NCBI RefSeq assembly: GCF_010468565.1
Contig: NZ_WUEG01000004.1
Location: 62,001 to 126,000 of the forward strand
Reading direction: 5' to 3'
DNA from: Allomuricauda sp. TY007
Lineage (GTDB): Bacteria > Bacteroidota > Bacteroidia > Flavobacteriales > Flavobacteriaceae
Length of the DNA stretch: 64,000 bases
The notes beneath the pieces were generated by a model. That model searched no databases. It saw only the letters and a program-made list of their open reading frames with translations, and was not told the DNA's origin. Position 1 is the first letter of the stretch, and each line of letters starts with the position of its first letter. This document shows positions 1 through 8,097 of this stretch, piece after piece. The translations under genes were made by a program, and so were the position numbers.

Positions 1-1503
1 ATTCTAATGATTTTGGATGGTTGGGGAAAATCTCCAGATCCAAAAGTTTCGGCAATTGAAAAAGCCAACACTCCATTTATTGATTCACTATACACAAAAT
101 ACCCCAATGCGGATCTGCATACTGACGGAATGAACGTTGGCCTACCCGAGGGACAGATGGGAAACAGTGAGGTAGGACACATGAACCTTGGCGCGGGAAG
201 AATCGTGTACCAAGATTTGGCCAAGATCAACAAAGCCGTAAAAGAAGATACCTTAAAAAAAGAAAAAGTACTCCAAGATGCTTTTGAATATGCCAAAGCC
301 AACAATAAACCGGTCCACTTTTTAGGCTTGGTGAGCGATGGCGGGGTGCATAGCCACATCGACCACCTAAAGGCCTTGATCAAAGCTGCCGACGAAAGCG
401 GCGTGGAAAACGCTTTTGTACACGCTTTTACCGATGGTCGGGATGTAGACCCAAAAAGTGGTAAAGGCTTTTTGGTGGATCTTGATAATTACTGCTCCGA
501 CAAAAAGACCCAATTGGCCACAGTTATTGGTAGGTATTACGCCATGGACCGTGACAAAAGATGGGAGCGAGTAAAAATGGCTTATGATGTAGTTGTAAAT
601 GCAGCAGGGGAAAAAACACAGCATATTGGCGAGGCCATGCAAAAAAGTTATGATAACGGTGTTACGGATGAATTCATTAAACCGTTGGTTTTGACCGATG
701 CCAATAATGAGCCCCTTGCCAAAATCCAAGATGGGGATGTAATCATCTTCTTCAATTTTAGGACAGACCGTGGCCGTGAGCTGACGCAAGCTTTGAGTCA
801 ACAGGATTTCCATGAACAGAACATGCACAAAATGGATCTGTACTATGTTACCATGACGAATTACGATGATTCATTCAAAGGAATCAAAATCATATTCAAC
901 AAAGAGAACATAAAAGATACCTTGGGCGAGACCCTTGCCAAAAATGGCAAGAAGCAAATCCGTATTGCCGAAACCGAAAAGTATCCACACGTTACCTTTT
1001 TCTTCAACGGAGGGCGTGAAGAGCCTTTTGATGGTGAAGAGCGTATTCTTTGCCCTTCCCCCAAAGTAGCTACCTACGACCTTCAACCCGAAATGAGCGC
1101 TTACGACATTCGCGATGCCATTATCCCTGAATTAAAGAAAGGAGAAGCGGACTTTGTATGCCTCAACTTTGCCAATCCGGATATGGTTGGGCACACCGGA
1201 GTTATGGAGGCCGCCATAAAAGCCTGTGAAACCGTTGACCAATGTGCCAAAGATGTGATAACCGCTGGCTTGGAAAACGGCTATTCCACCATTGTAATTG
1301 CGGATCATGGAAACTGCGACACCATGATAAACCCAGATGGTAGCCCCAACACAGCACACACCACGAACCCAGTTCCACTTATTTTGGTGGACAAGGATGT
1401 AAAAGAGGTGAAAAGTGGCGTTTTAGGCGATATCGCTCCTACCATTCTTAAATTATTAGGCGTTCCACAACCAGAATTAATGACCCAAAAACCATTGGTG
1501 TAG
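1..1503 (+). CDS. gpmI: 2,3-bisphosphoglycerate-independent phosphoglycerate mutase (5' end outside window)
   Basis: Glycolytic and gluconeogenic enzyme that interconverts 3- and 2-phosphoglycerate in the cytosol using two Mn ions and a phosphoserine intermediate. The frame is open to base 1 and reads I-L before the first ATG at 7, so the true start lies a few codons upstream. Counting from that ATG, the phosphorylated serine is S54 in GNSEVGHMNLGAGR. FTDGRDVDP (about 141-149), GRYYAMDRDKRW, FNFRTDRGRE and the metal-binding NFANPDMVGHTG and ADHGNCD segments follow in the usual order. At about 500 residues it is full length for the family apart from the missing N-terminal residues. map follows in the same direction 45 bp later, with its own promoter-like element. 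Confidence 0.97.
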   Translation: MLMILDGWGKSPDPKVSAIEKANTPFIDSLYTKYPNADLHTDGMNVGLPEGQMGNSEVGHMNLGAGRIVYQDLAKINKAVKEDTLKKEKVLQDAFEYAKANNKPVHFLGLVSDGGVHSHIDHLKALIKAADESGVENAFVHAFTDGRDVDPKSGKGFLVDLDNYCSDKKTQLATVIGRYYAMDRDKRWERVKMAYDVVVNAAGEKTQHIGEAMQKSYDNGVTDEFIKPLVLTDANNEPLAKIQDGDVIIFFNFRTDRGRELTQALSQQDFHEQNMHKMDLYYVTMTNYDDSFKGIKIIFNKENIKDTLGETLAKNGKKQIRIAETEKYPHVTFFFNGGREEPFDGEERILCPSPKVATYDLQPEMSAYDIRDAIIPELKKGEADFVCLNFANPDMVGHTGVMEAAIKACETVDQCAKDVITAGLENGYSTIVIADHGNCDTMINPDGSPNTAHTTNPVPLILVDKDVKEVKSGVLGDIAPTILKLLGVPQPELMTQKPLV

Positions 1504-1535
1504 ACAAACATTCCTTAAAATCCCCAGAATCAATT

Positions 1536-1543
1536 TATCTTTG
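1536..1543 (+). promoter_or_regulatory. TAnnTTTG -7 element of map
   Basis: TATCTTTG matches the Bacteroidota -7 consensus TAnnTTTG. It ends only 5 bases before the map ATG, so transcription would begin at or next to the start codon. This implies a leaderless or nearly leaderless mRNA (inference). Confidence 0.55.
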
Positions 1544-1548
1544 CGGCT

Positions 1549-2367
1549 ATGATTCAAGTAAAAACAGCTGAAGAAATTGAGTTGATGCGCGAGAGTGCTT
1601 TGGTAGTATCCAAAACTTTGGGCCTATTGGCCAAGGAAATAAAGCCCGGTGCCAATCCATTAAAACTGGATAAAATGGCTGAAGAATTTATTCGGGAACA
1701 GGGAGCCGTACCTGGCTTTTTGGGCATGTACGACTTTCCAAACACCTTAAACTGGAGTCCAAATGCCCAAGTGGTGCATGGCATACCGGGTACTGAACCC
1801 TTAAAGGAAGGCGACATTGTTTCCGTGGATTGTGGAGCCGTTAAAAATGGTTTCCACGGAGACCATGCCTATACTTTTGAAGTGGGTGAAGTTGCGGAAG
1901 AAACCAAAAAACTGCTCAAAGTCACCAAAGAATCGCTTTACATAGGCATAAGGGAGTTTAAACTGGGTAACCGCGTAGGTGATGTTGGCTATGCCATTCA
2001 AAAATACTGTGAAGACCATGGGTACGGTGTGGTACGTGAATTGGTAGGCCATGGTTTGGGACGGGAACTCCACGAAGACCCACAAATGCCCAACTATGGT
2101 AAAAGAGGTCGTGGCAAAAAGTTTGTCAACGGTATGGTTGTCGCTATAGAACCTATGATCAATATGGGTACAAAACGCATAAAACAATTAAAGGATGGTT
2201 GGACCATACTTACTGCCGATGGCAAACCAAGTGCACACTTTGAGCACGATGTCGCCCTAGTGGATGGTAAACCTGAACTGCTATCCACCTATCAATATAT
2301 TTATGATGCCCTGGGCATTACCAGCGATGAAGAGGAAGAATTCCGTAGTAAGAAATTGGTGCTTTAG
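1549..2367 (+). CDS. map: Type I methionine aminopeptidase
   Basis: Removes the initiator methionine from nascent proteins that have a small second residue. All five metal ligands of the pita-bread fold are visible: D94 and D105 (VDCG and GFHGD), H168 (GHGLGRELHEDP), E201 (AIEPMIN) and E232 (HFEHDVAL). The substrate-site histidine H78 is in VVHGIPG. The 272 residues slightly exceed the usual 250-265, mainly through a C-terminal tail ending in an acidic run (EEEEFRSKK). The ATG at 1549 directly follows a promoter element and gives a normal N-terminus. Confidence 0.97.
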   Translation: MIQVKTAEEIELMRESALVVSKTLGLLAKEIKPGANPLKLDKMAEEFIREQGAVPGFLGMYDFPNTLNWSPNAQVVHGIPGTEPLKEGDIVSVDCGAVKNGFHGDHAYTFEVGEVAEETKKLLKVTKESLYIGIREFKLGNRVGDVGYAIQKYCEDHGYGVVRELVGHGLGRELHEDPQMPNYGKRGRGKKFVNGMVVAIEPMINMGTKRIKQLKDGWTILTADGKPSAHFEHDVALVDGKPELLSTYQYIYDALGITSDEEEEFRSKKLVL

Positions 2368-2385
2368 TGTTCAACAATCTTTATA

Positions 2386-2410
2386 TTGACACGAATTTCA
2401 CCAATTACTC
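2386..2410 (-). repeat. Left inverted copy of the TTCGTGTCAA repeat, upstream of the GxxExxY gene
   Basis: Read on the minus strand this is GAGTAATTGGTGAAATTCGTG followed by TCAA. It is nearly the same as the plus-strand copies at 41973, 42842 and 42947. It sits 6 bp before the GxxExxY ATG and faces the plus-oriented copy at 2796-2823, so the gene lies between inverted copies. Confidence 0.8.
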
Positions 2411-2416
2411 AAATAA

Positions 2417-2791
2417 ATGTCCCAAATCATTTATAAAAATGAGTCTTACTTTATCATCGGTTTATGCATGGATATTCATAACGAACTTGGTAGAGGATTC
2501 AACGAAGCAGTTTATAGCGATGCTCTTGAAATTGAATTAAAATCCAATGGGGTTCCATATCAAAAGGAAGCTAAATTCGATATCATTTACAAAGGCAAAA
2601 AGTTAAGGCATCACTACTATGCTGATTTTGTAGTGGATGATAAAATCATTTTAGAACTTAAAGCAGTAGAAAAAATTAGCAGTAATCATATAAAACAAAC
2701 TTTAAACTATTTGGCAGCATCAAAAATGAAGTTAGGTCTAATTGTAAATTTTGGAGAAGATAGTTTTACCTATAAAAGAGTAGTATTATGA
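2417..2791 (+). CDS. GxxExxY family protein (PD-(D/E)XK nuclease-like fold)
   Basis: Small 124-residue protein with the family signature at G27-F-N-E30-A-V-Y33. A later YAD70...E80-L-K82 pattern is typical of the PD-(D/E)XK nuclease core to which this family is assigned (family knowledge). The molecular function is not established, so nuclease activity is inferred from fold only. The gene sits alone between map and a methyltransferase. Inverted copies of an interspersed repeat bracket it at 2386-2410 and 2796-2823, and a decayed second copy follows at 2875-3027. The final 42 bp of coding sequence belong to a 74-bp stretch repeated exactly downstream. The family often occurs in several copies per genome, which fits a mobile or selfish character. 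Confidence 0.85.
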   Translation: MSQIIYKNESYFIIGLCMDIHNELGRGFNEAVYSDALEIELKSNGVPYQKEAKFDIIYKGKKLRHHYYADFVVDDKIILELKAVEKISSNHIKQTLNYLAASKMKLGLIVNFGEDSFTYKRVVL

Positions 2792-2823
2792 TTAGATCAG
2801 TGAAAATTTGTGCGATTCGTGTC
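2750..2823 (+). repeat. 74-bp perfect direct repeat, copy 1
   Basis: Runs from the last codons of the GxxExxY gene (TTTGGAGAAGATAG...) through its stop codon to ...GCGATTCGTGTC. It matches 2986-3059 base for base. The last 28 bases (2796-2823) are the right-hand copy of the interspersed TTCGTGTC repeat. Confidence 0.93.
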
Positions 2824-2840
2824 AGATGCATACAAATATC

Positions 2841-2863
2841 TTTGACACTAATTGCACTTATTT
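2841..2863 (-). repeat. Left inverted repeat copy upstream of the decayed GxxExxY gene
   Basis: On the minus strand it reads AAATAAGTGCAATTAGTGTC followed by AAA, a member of the same family. It lies 11 bp before the ATG of the decayed copy and repeats the arrangement seen at 2386-2410. With copy 1 of the 74-bp repeat just upstream it could also form an imperfect hairpin (GTGTCA...TGACAC). Confidence 0.65.
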
Positions 2864-2874
2864 CCCGAAAATAG

Positions 2875-3027
2875 ATGTCCCAAATCCTATATTAAAATGA
2901 GCCCTACTTTGTTATTGGTCTATGTATCCTTATCCATAATGAGCTCAGCAAAGGATTCAGTGAAGCGGTGCCATGTGAAGCAGACTTTGGAGAAGATAGT
3001 TTTACCTATAAAAGAGTAGTATTATGA
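2875..3027 (+). pseudogene. Decayed, internally deleted GxxExxY copy
   Basis: The start (ATGTCCCAAATC) aligns with the first codons of the intact gene at 2417, but codon 7 is TAA. Similarity continues through the equivalent of codon 33, where the signature tyrosine codon is lost. It then jumps to the last 13 codons of the gene, so roughly 80 codons are deleted. The 3' end, including the stop codon, belongs to the exact 74-bp repeat. The contrast between an eroded 5' part and a perfect 3' part suggests recent recombination or gene conversion between the copies. The whole 2792-3156 interval is filled by this copy and its flanking repeats. Confidence 0.85.
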
Positions 3028-3059
3028 TTAGATCAGTGAAAATTTGTGCGATTCGTGTC
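2986..3059 (+). repeat. 74-bp perfect direct repeat, copy 2
   Basis: Identical to 2750-2823. It covers the 3' end of the decayed GxxExxY copy and ends in the right-hand TTCGTGTC element (3032-3059). Confidence 0.93.
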
Positions 3060-3143
3060 TAGATAATATAATTCACCTTAATTTTCAGGATTTCAAATTC
3101 AATGCTACCCACAAATAATGTGCCTTTATAAGTTTTAGAGAAA

Positions 3144-3167
3144 ACTCATGTAATTCGTGTCAAAACT
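3144..3167 (+). repeat. TTCGTGTCAAA repeat copy containing the methyltransferase start codon
   Basis: ACTCATGTAATTCGTGTCAA plus AACT, the third plus-oriented family member in this region. The GTG inside TTCGTGTC is the first in-frame start codon of the next gene, so repeat and coding sequence overlap. Confidence 0.7.
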
Positions 3168-3921
3168 ATTTAAATACTTCCTTAATCTAATTCCCAGACC
3201 CTTACTTATCCGATTAAGCTATTGGGTACGCCCATTGATTGCCTTTTCCCTAAAGGGAAACACATATACCGACCCGATTGACGGCAAATCATTCAGGAAA
3301 TTTTTGCCTTATGGTTATGAGAACCCGAGAGAAAATGTACTTTCCCCTTCTACCCTATCGCTGGAAAGGCATCGATTACTATGGCTGTACCTGAAAAACG
3401 AAACAGATTTCTTCACGAAACCACTAAAGCTGCTTCACTTTGCCCCGGAACAAGCCTTTTACAAACGCTTTAAAAAACTGGATAATTTGGATTACACCAC
3501 CACTGACCTCAATTCGCCTTTGGCGGATGTGAAAGCGGATATCTGCAACCTACCCTTTCAAGATGATTCTTTTGATGTAATCCTATGCAACCACGTTTTG
3601 GAACATATTCCCAATCACACCAAGGCCATGCAAGAGCTCTATCGTGTAATGAAACCAGGCGGATGGGGCATATTTCAAATTCCGCAAGACTTAGATCGTG
3701 AAAAAACTTTTGAGGATGATTCCATTACCGACAAAAAGGAGCGTGCCCGTATTTTTGGTCAGTATGATCATGTACGGATATACGGACGAGATTATTTTGA
3801 CAAGCTTCGCAGTATTGGATTTGTAGTTGAAGAGGTGGATTATACAAAAAAGCTTTCAAAGGAAATGGTTGAAAAGTACAGATTGGCGAAAGGTGAAATT
3901 ATTCCAGTGGTCAAAAAATGA
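3157..3921 (+). CDS. Class I SAM-dependent methyltransferase
   Basis: 254-residue protein with a Methyltransf_11-type core. LLHFAPEQA (92-100) replaces the usual glycine-rich loop, YTTTDLNS carries the acidic residue after strand 2, ADICNLPFQDDSFDVI is motif II, and NHVLEHI with LYRVMKPGGW are later motifs. A basic N-terminal segment (about 1-35) may associate with the membrane. The substrate is unknown; similar flavobacterial proteins are only annotated as methyltransferases. GTG at 3157 is the first plausible start and lies inside an interspersed repeat. The stop codon directly abuts the stop codon of the convergent apbE. Confidence 0.87.
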   Translation: MSKLFKYFLNLIPRPLLIRLSYWVRPLIAFSLKGNTYTDPIDGKSFRKFLPYGYENPRENVLSPSTLSLERHRLLWLYLKNETDFFTKPLKLLHFAPEQAFYKRFKKLDNLDYTTTDLNSPLADVKADICNLPFQDDSFDVILCNHVLEHIPNHTKAMQELYRVMKPGGWGIFQIPQDLDREKTFEDDSITDKKERARIFGQYDHVRIYGRDYFDKLRSIGFVVEEVDYTKKLSKEMVEKYRLAKGEIIPVVKK

Positions 3922-4926
3922 TCACTTCTTGATTAAGGCCCCAAAACCCGGCGTAAAAAATTCCTGTGTCTCCCCATTTTCATCCAAATAGATGATGTAG
4001 GCTTCCAACTCCTCATGATTTTCAAGCACTTGTTTGGAATCTTCCAAATCCATCGCCATAAAGGTAGTGGCAAACGCATCGGCAACAGCACAAGTTTTTG
4101 CCACAACACTTGTGGCCAGCACATTGGAATTTTTGGTATATCCTGTTTTTGGGTTGATGGTATGCACATACTTCTTCCCTGTTTCAGGATCTACCCGAAA
4201 CTTTCGGTAATTACCAGATGAGGCCATCGCTACATCTTTCAAGGAAACAATTTGTTTTAACTGACGACCGGTTTCCGCCTGTGGATCATCTATACCAACG
4301 GACCATTGTTTGCCCGAATCTAGGTTGGTTCCCTTGGCGAGGACCTCTCCTCCAACTTCCACCAAATAGTTTTTGATGCCCTTTTCATCCAGCATGGCTC
4401 CCAACCGGTCTATGGCATACCCTTTGGCAACGGCATTAAAATCAAAACGGATAGACGGATGGGCCTTTGTAATGGTATTATCCGCGTTCATCTTTACCTT
4501 TTCCCATCCTACGTAACCCAATAAGCTATCCACACGCAAGCTATCGAGCTCTAATTGCTCACCCGGACCAAATCCCCATGCATTGGCCAAAACACCCACA
4601 GTGGGGTCAAAATAGCCGTTTGAAGCTTTGTGAACCTTACTTGAAACTTCAAATACCTCTTTGAACATATCATCCACAACAATAGTGGAGTCCCCCGCAT
4701 TGATCTTGGAAATATCGGATGAGGGAATATAGGTGGACATGGATTGGTTCAGCACTTGAAAAACGGAATCTATCTCCTGTTGATAGTCCAATTCCTCATC
4801 AGCAATGTAAATAATGGAATAGGTGGTGCCCAATGCATTGCCCCAATTCTGGTTTTTGACGTGTTCCTTTGGCGTACAGTTTAAAAAAAGTACGACCAAT
4901 CCTAAAAACAATACTTTATACTTCAT
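3922..4926 (-). CDS. apbE: FAD:protein FMN transferase (lipoprotein)
   Basis: Transfers FMN from FAD to threonine residues of periplasm-facing proteins, here presumably NqrB and NqrC from the adjacent operon. The N-terminus is a lipoprotein signal with lipobox LFLNC (Cys17). Family landmarks are the GTTYSI segment near the start, DFNAVAKGYAID in the middle, and HTINPKTGYTKNSN followed by CAVADAFATTFMAM near the C-terminus. At 334 residues it has the usual length. It follows the small gene at 4927-5286 with no gap, so the two are probably co-transcribed, downstream of the nqr terminator. Confidence 0.95.
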   Translation of the reverse strand: MKYKVLFLGLVVLFLNCTPKEHVKNQNWGNALGTTYSIIYIADEELDYQQEIDSVFQVLNQSMSTYIPSSDISKINAGDSTIVVDDMFKEVFEVSSKVHKASNGYFDPTVGVLANAWGFGPGEQLELDSLRVDSLLGYVGWEKVKMNADNTITKAHPSIRFDFNAVAKGYAIDRLGAMLDEKGIKNYLVEVGGEVLAKGTNLDSGKQWSVGIDDPQAETGRQLKQIVSLKDVAMASSGNYRKFRVDPETGKKYVHTINPKTGYTKNSNVLATSVVAKTCAVADAFATTFMAMDLEDSKQVLENHEELEAYIIYLDENGETQEFFTPGFGALIKK

Positions 4927-5286
4927 TTATATTTCAATTAAACCTTGATAGTCCACTACATATTCTTCATCCAAGTAAAGGGGTTCTGTCCTATCTGATG
5001 CATTAGAGAGTCCAACACCTGCAAAATAGGTTCTGGCCTCGAATTTCTCAGCGTGATTCTTTACGGTAAGCATCAATTCTTCATCGTACTCCCTTGGGTT
5101 TAGGGGGAATTCCACATTCCTAACCACTATAAAATGCAGCACTTTTTCTTTTAGGCATACATACTGTGGATTCTTTTTGAGCTTGCTGTTAATGGCCATA
5201 AATTCAAAACCATCGGCCTCCAGCTCACGCCCTACAATGTTCATGGCCAAATTATGCAGTTCCTGTTCTGTTAATTCTCTTCCCAT
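4927..5286 (-). CDS. Conserved small protein between nqrF and apbE, function unknown
   Basis: 119 residues from the ATG at 5286; an upstream TTG at 5295 is rejected because it lies in the T-tract of a terminator. No signal peptide or membrane segment is visible, so it should be cytosolic. It begins MGRELTEQELHNLA and ends LYLDEEYVVDYQGLIEI, with no cysteine pattern for an iron-sulfur centre. Short proteins at this place in Flavobacteriaceae are often labelled NqrF (recollection), but nothing here resembles the ferredoxin or FAD domains of NqrF. Position before apbE suggests a link to flavinylation or Nqr assembly, which is inference only. Confidence 0.8.
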   Translation of the reverse strand: MGRELTEQELHNLAMNIVGRELEADGFEFMAINSKLKKNPQYVCLKEKVLHFIVVRNVEFPLNPREYDEELMLTVKNHAEKFEARTYFAGVGLSNASDRTEPLYLDEEYVVDYQGLIEI

Positions 5287-5293
5287 AGCTAAC

Positions 5294-5320
5294 AAAAAAA
5301 CCGATGCACGAGCATCGGTT
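5294..5320 (-). terminator. Intrinsic terminator after nqrF
   Basis: On the minus strand, stem CCGATGC / GCATCGG with a 4-base loop is followed by seven T. It closes the nqrA-F transcript just before the small gene and apbE, so those two need read-through or their own promoter. Confidence 0.85.
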
Positions 5321-5373
5321 TGGTTTTATTCATACCTCTCGACAATGCTCGAGGTGATAATCAATTTTTGGTT

Positions 5374-6684
5374 CTATCCACCAAAGTCGTCGAACCTGAT
5401 ATTCTCATCCGGAATACCAAAATCCTCTCCCATTTTCTGAACGGCTTTGTTCATCAAAGGTGGTCCACAGAAATATAGTTCTATATCCTCTGGCGTTTCA
5501 TGATGGTTTAAATAGTTATCGATAACACAGTTGTGAATAAACCCGACAAAACCATCTCCTTCTTCATCATTGATGTCTTTCTTCACCTTCCAATTGTCCT
5601 CTTCCAATGGTTCTGAAAGCGCCATGTAAAACTTGAAGTTGGGGAATTCTTTTTCCAATTGCTTAAAATGGTCGATGTAGAACAACTCCCTTTTGGAACG
5701 TCCACCATACCAATAGGTCACTTTTCTATCGGTTTTCAAAGTTTTGAACAAGTGGTACAAGTGCGAACGCATTGGAGCCATTCCGGCACCACCTCCCACG
5801 TAAAGCATTTCGGCATCGGATTCATTGATAAAGAACTCACCAAATGGCCCTGAAATGGTCACGGGGTCGCCTTTTTTCAAACTAAAAATATAAGAAGAGG
5901 CAATACCTGGATTTACGTCCATCCATCCGTTTTTGGAACGATCCCATGGTGGGGTCGCGATACGGACATTCAACATAATTTCCCTTCCCTCTGCAGGGTA
6001 AGAAGCCATGGAATAGGCTCTTTCTTCGGTTTCGGGATTTTTCATGACCAATGGCCATAGGTTGAACTTATCCCACTCCGCTTGAAATTTGTCCGGAGTT
6101 TCGTGCTCTTCTGGGTGAGCTGTAATATCGATATCGGAATATTTTACTTCGCAAGGCGGAATCTCAATCTGGATGTATCCTCCTGCTTTGTAGTTCATTT
6201 CCTCTGGAATCTCAACTACAAATTCCTTGATGAAAGAGGCCACGTTATAGTTACGCACCACTTTGGCATTCCATTTTTTAATACCGAACACCTCCTCGGG
6301 AATGGTAATTTCCATATCCTGCTTTACCTTAACCTGGCAGGCCAAACGAGCGCCCTCGCTCAACTCTTTTTTGGAAAAGTGTGGCGTCTCGGTAGGCAAT
6401 GCTTCACCCCCACCTGAAAGTACGTGGCATTCGCACTGAATACAGGTTCCACCTCCACCACAAGCGGATGGCAAAAATATTTTTTGGTTACCCAGGGTAG
6501 ACAACAGGGAGCCTCCCGAGCCTACTTCCAACTCTTTTTCACCATTAATGGTAATCGTTACAGGACCGGATGGGGATAGTTTCTCCTTAGTGAACAGCAA
6601 TAGTGCCACTAAGACTAACAACAAAACAAGAAATGCTACTACGGTAATTAGAATAGTACCCCCGGTACTTGCGGCTAATATCAT
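5374..6684 (-). CDS. nqrF: Na+-translocating NADH:quinone reductase subunit F
   Basis: Electron entry subunit of the Na+-NQR: oxidises NADH through FAD and passes electrons to a 2Fe-2S centre. A single N-terminal membrane helix (about 8-31) is followed by a plant-type ferredoxin domain with C75, C81, C84 and C116. The FAD domain has R222-A-Y-S (RxYS motif), and the NADH-binding part has GGGAGMAP at 297-304. The C-terminus (YFCGPPLM ... FDDFGG) is typical of reductase folds. At 436 residues it is a little longer than the roughly 407 of Vibrio NqrF. Last gene of the nqr operon, 3 bp after nqrE. Confidence 0.97.
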   Translation of the reverse strand: MILAASTGGTILITVVAFLVLLLVLVALLLFTKEKLSPSGPVTITINGEKELEVGSGGSLLSTLGNQKIFLPSACGGGGTCIQCECHVLSGGGEALPTETPHFSKKELSEGARLACQVKVKQDMEITIPEEVFGIKKWNAKVVRNYNVASFIKEFVVEIPEEMNYKAGGYIQIEIPPCEVKYSDIDITAHPEEHETPDKFQAEWDKFNLWPLVMKNPETEERAYSMASYPAEGREIMLNVRIATPPWDRSKNGWMDVNPGIASSYIFSLKKGDPVTISGPFGEFFINESDAEMLYVGGGAGMAPMRSHLYHLFKTLKTDRKVTYWYGGRSKRELFYIDHFKQLEKEFPNFKFYMALSEPLEEDNWKVKKDINDEEGDGFVGFIHNCVIDNYLNHHETPEDIELYFCGPPLMNKAVQKMGEDFGIPDENIRFDDFGG

Positions 6685-6687
6685 CTT

Positions 6688-7437
6688 CTATCTGTTTATG
6701 GCTTCGTTATAAGAGACTGCTTTTTCCTTGTCCTCAATCTCTTTTTTAATTTCTTTTTCTTCTTGGGCTTCTTGGGCCTCAACGGTTGTGTTTTGGGTTT
6801 CCTCTGGTGGTTCGTTGTCTCCTGTGAGCATACCTCCAAAGCTTTGGAAACCGATTCCCATTAAACCTGTGATTATAAAAGTGATTCCCAAGCCACGTAG
6901 TGGTGCGGGCACGTTGGAATATCTAATCTTTTCGCGAATGGCTGCAATGGTCAAAATAGCTAGGAACCATCCAATTCCTGAACTTACCCCGTAATTCAAG
7001 GCCAACCCAATATTTGGGATATCCCTTGTCTGCATAAACAAGGAACCACCCAAGATGGCACAGTTTACCGCAATCAAAGGCAAGAAAATACCCAAGGAGT
7101 TGTATAGTGATGGCGAAAATTTCTCTACCACGATCTCCACCAACTGCACCATTGTGGCAATGGTTGCAATAAATAGAATGAACGATAGGAAACTAAGGTC
7201 GTAATCGGCGTATTCCGGGCCTAACCAAACCAAGGCTCCATCTTGCAGCAAATATTTATCCAACAACCAGTTTAAGGGCACGGTAACGCCCAATACGAAT
7301 ATTACGGCAGCTCCCAATCCTACAGCTGTAGAAACCTTTTTGGATACGGCCAAGTAGGAACACATTCCCAAAAAGACCGCAAACACCATATTGTCTACGA
7401 AGATTGATCTAAAAAATAGTTCTAAATGCTCTAACAT
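6688..7437 (-). CDS. nqrE: Na+-translocating NADH:quinone reductase subunit E
   Basis: Integral membrane subunit of the sodium pump, homologous to NqrD and RnfA/E. It shows about six hydrophobic segments and the conserved start LFFRSIFVDNMVFAVFLGMC, whose cysteine is in the membrane position used for the iron centre between NqrD and NqrE. The 249 residues exceed the roughly 200 of proteobacterial NqrE. The extra length is a hydrophilic C-terminal tail of about 45 residues rich in E and K (EAQEAQEEKEIKKEIEDK), probably facing the cytosol. Confidence 0.96.
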   Translation of the reverse strand: MLEHLELFFRSIFVDNMVFAVFLGMCSYLAVSKKVSTAVGLGAAVIFVLGVTVPLNWLLDKYLLQDGALVWLGPEYADYDLSFLSFILFIATIATMVQLVEIVVEKFSPSLYNSLGIFLPLIAVNCAILGGSLFMQTRDIPNIGLALNYGVSSGIGWFLAILTIAAIREKIRYSNVPAPLRGLGITFIITGLMGIGFQSFGGMLTGDNEPPEETQNTTVEAQEAQEEKEIKKEIEDKEKAVSYNEAINR

Positions 7438-7448
7438 GCTTCCTTAGT

Positions 7449-8096
7449 TTATGCTTCTTCAATTAATGCTCTATTTCTGGAGCGTTGCACCCAAATAATG
7501 ACTCCCACTACAATCAATGCCGCGGGCGGTATGATCATAAATCCATTGTTTTCGTAGCCAATAGAGTACAATCCAGTTTTTGCGATGGGGTCTCCCAATA
7601 CTTTTATACCGAACAGGGTTCCCGACCCCAATAGCTCCCTAAAGAAACCTACTATGACCAGAATTAATCCATATCCCAGCGCGTTTCCTATTCCATCAAG
7701 AAAAGCTCTGCGGGGGCCGTTTCCTAGTGCAAATGCCTCAAAACGTCCCATAATGATACAGTTAGTGATAATAAGTCCAATAAATACTGATAGGGTTTTA
7801 CTTAGGTCGTAGGCAAAAGCCTTTAATACTTGATCCACAATGATTACCAAGGCGGCAACCACGACCAACTGTACAATGATCCTAATTTTTGATGGAATAA
7901 TATTTCGTATGAGCGAAATTACCACATTACCTACTCCCATTACAAACAATACGGATATTGCCATTACCACCGAAGCTTTTAGCTCCGCAGTAATTGCCAA
8001 GGCGGAACAGATACCCAACACCTGAATAGTGATAGGGTTGTTGTCCGCTAACGGGTCTTTTATCAGATTTGCATCTTTTTTTGATAGTAGCGCCAT
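7449..8096 (-). CDS. nqrD: Na+-translocating NADH:quinone reductase subunit D
   Basis: Integral membrane partner of NqrE with about six hydrophobic segments. The conserved LITNCIIMGRFEAFALGNGP stretch carries the membrane cysteine, and QVLGICSALAIT near the N-terminus holds a second one. Its 215 residues match the family. It starts 1 bp after nqrC and ends 11 bp before nqrE within the operon. Confidence 0.96.
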   Translation of the reverse strand: MALLSKKDANLIKDPLADNNPITIQVLGICSALAITAELKASVVMAISVLFVMGVGNVVISLIRNIIPSKIRIIVQLVVVAALVIIVDQVLKAFAYDLSKTLSVFIGLIITNCIIMGRFEAFALGNGPRRAFLDGIGNALGYGLILVIVGFFRELLGSGTLFGIKVLGDPIAKTGLYSIGYENNGFMIIPPAALIVVGVIIWVQRSRNRALIEEA

Positions 8097-8097
8097 A

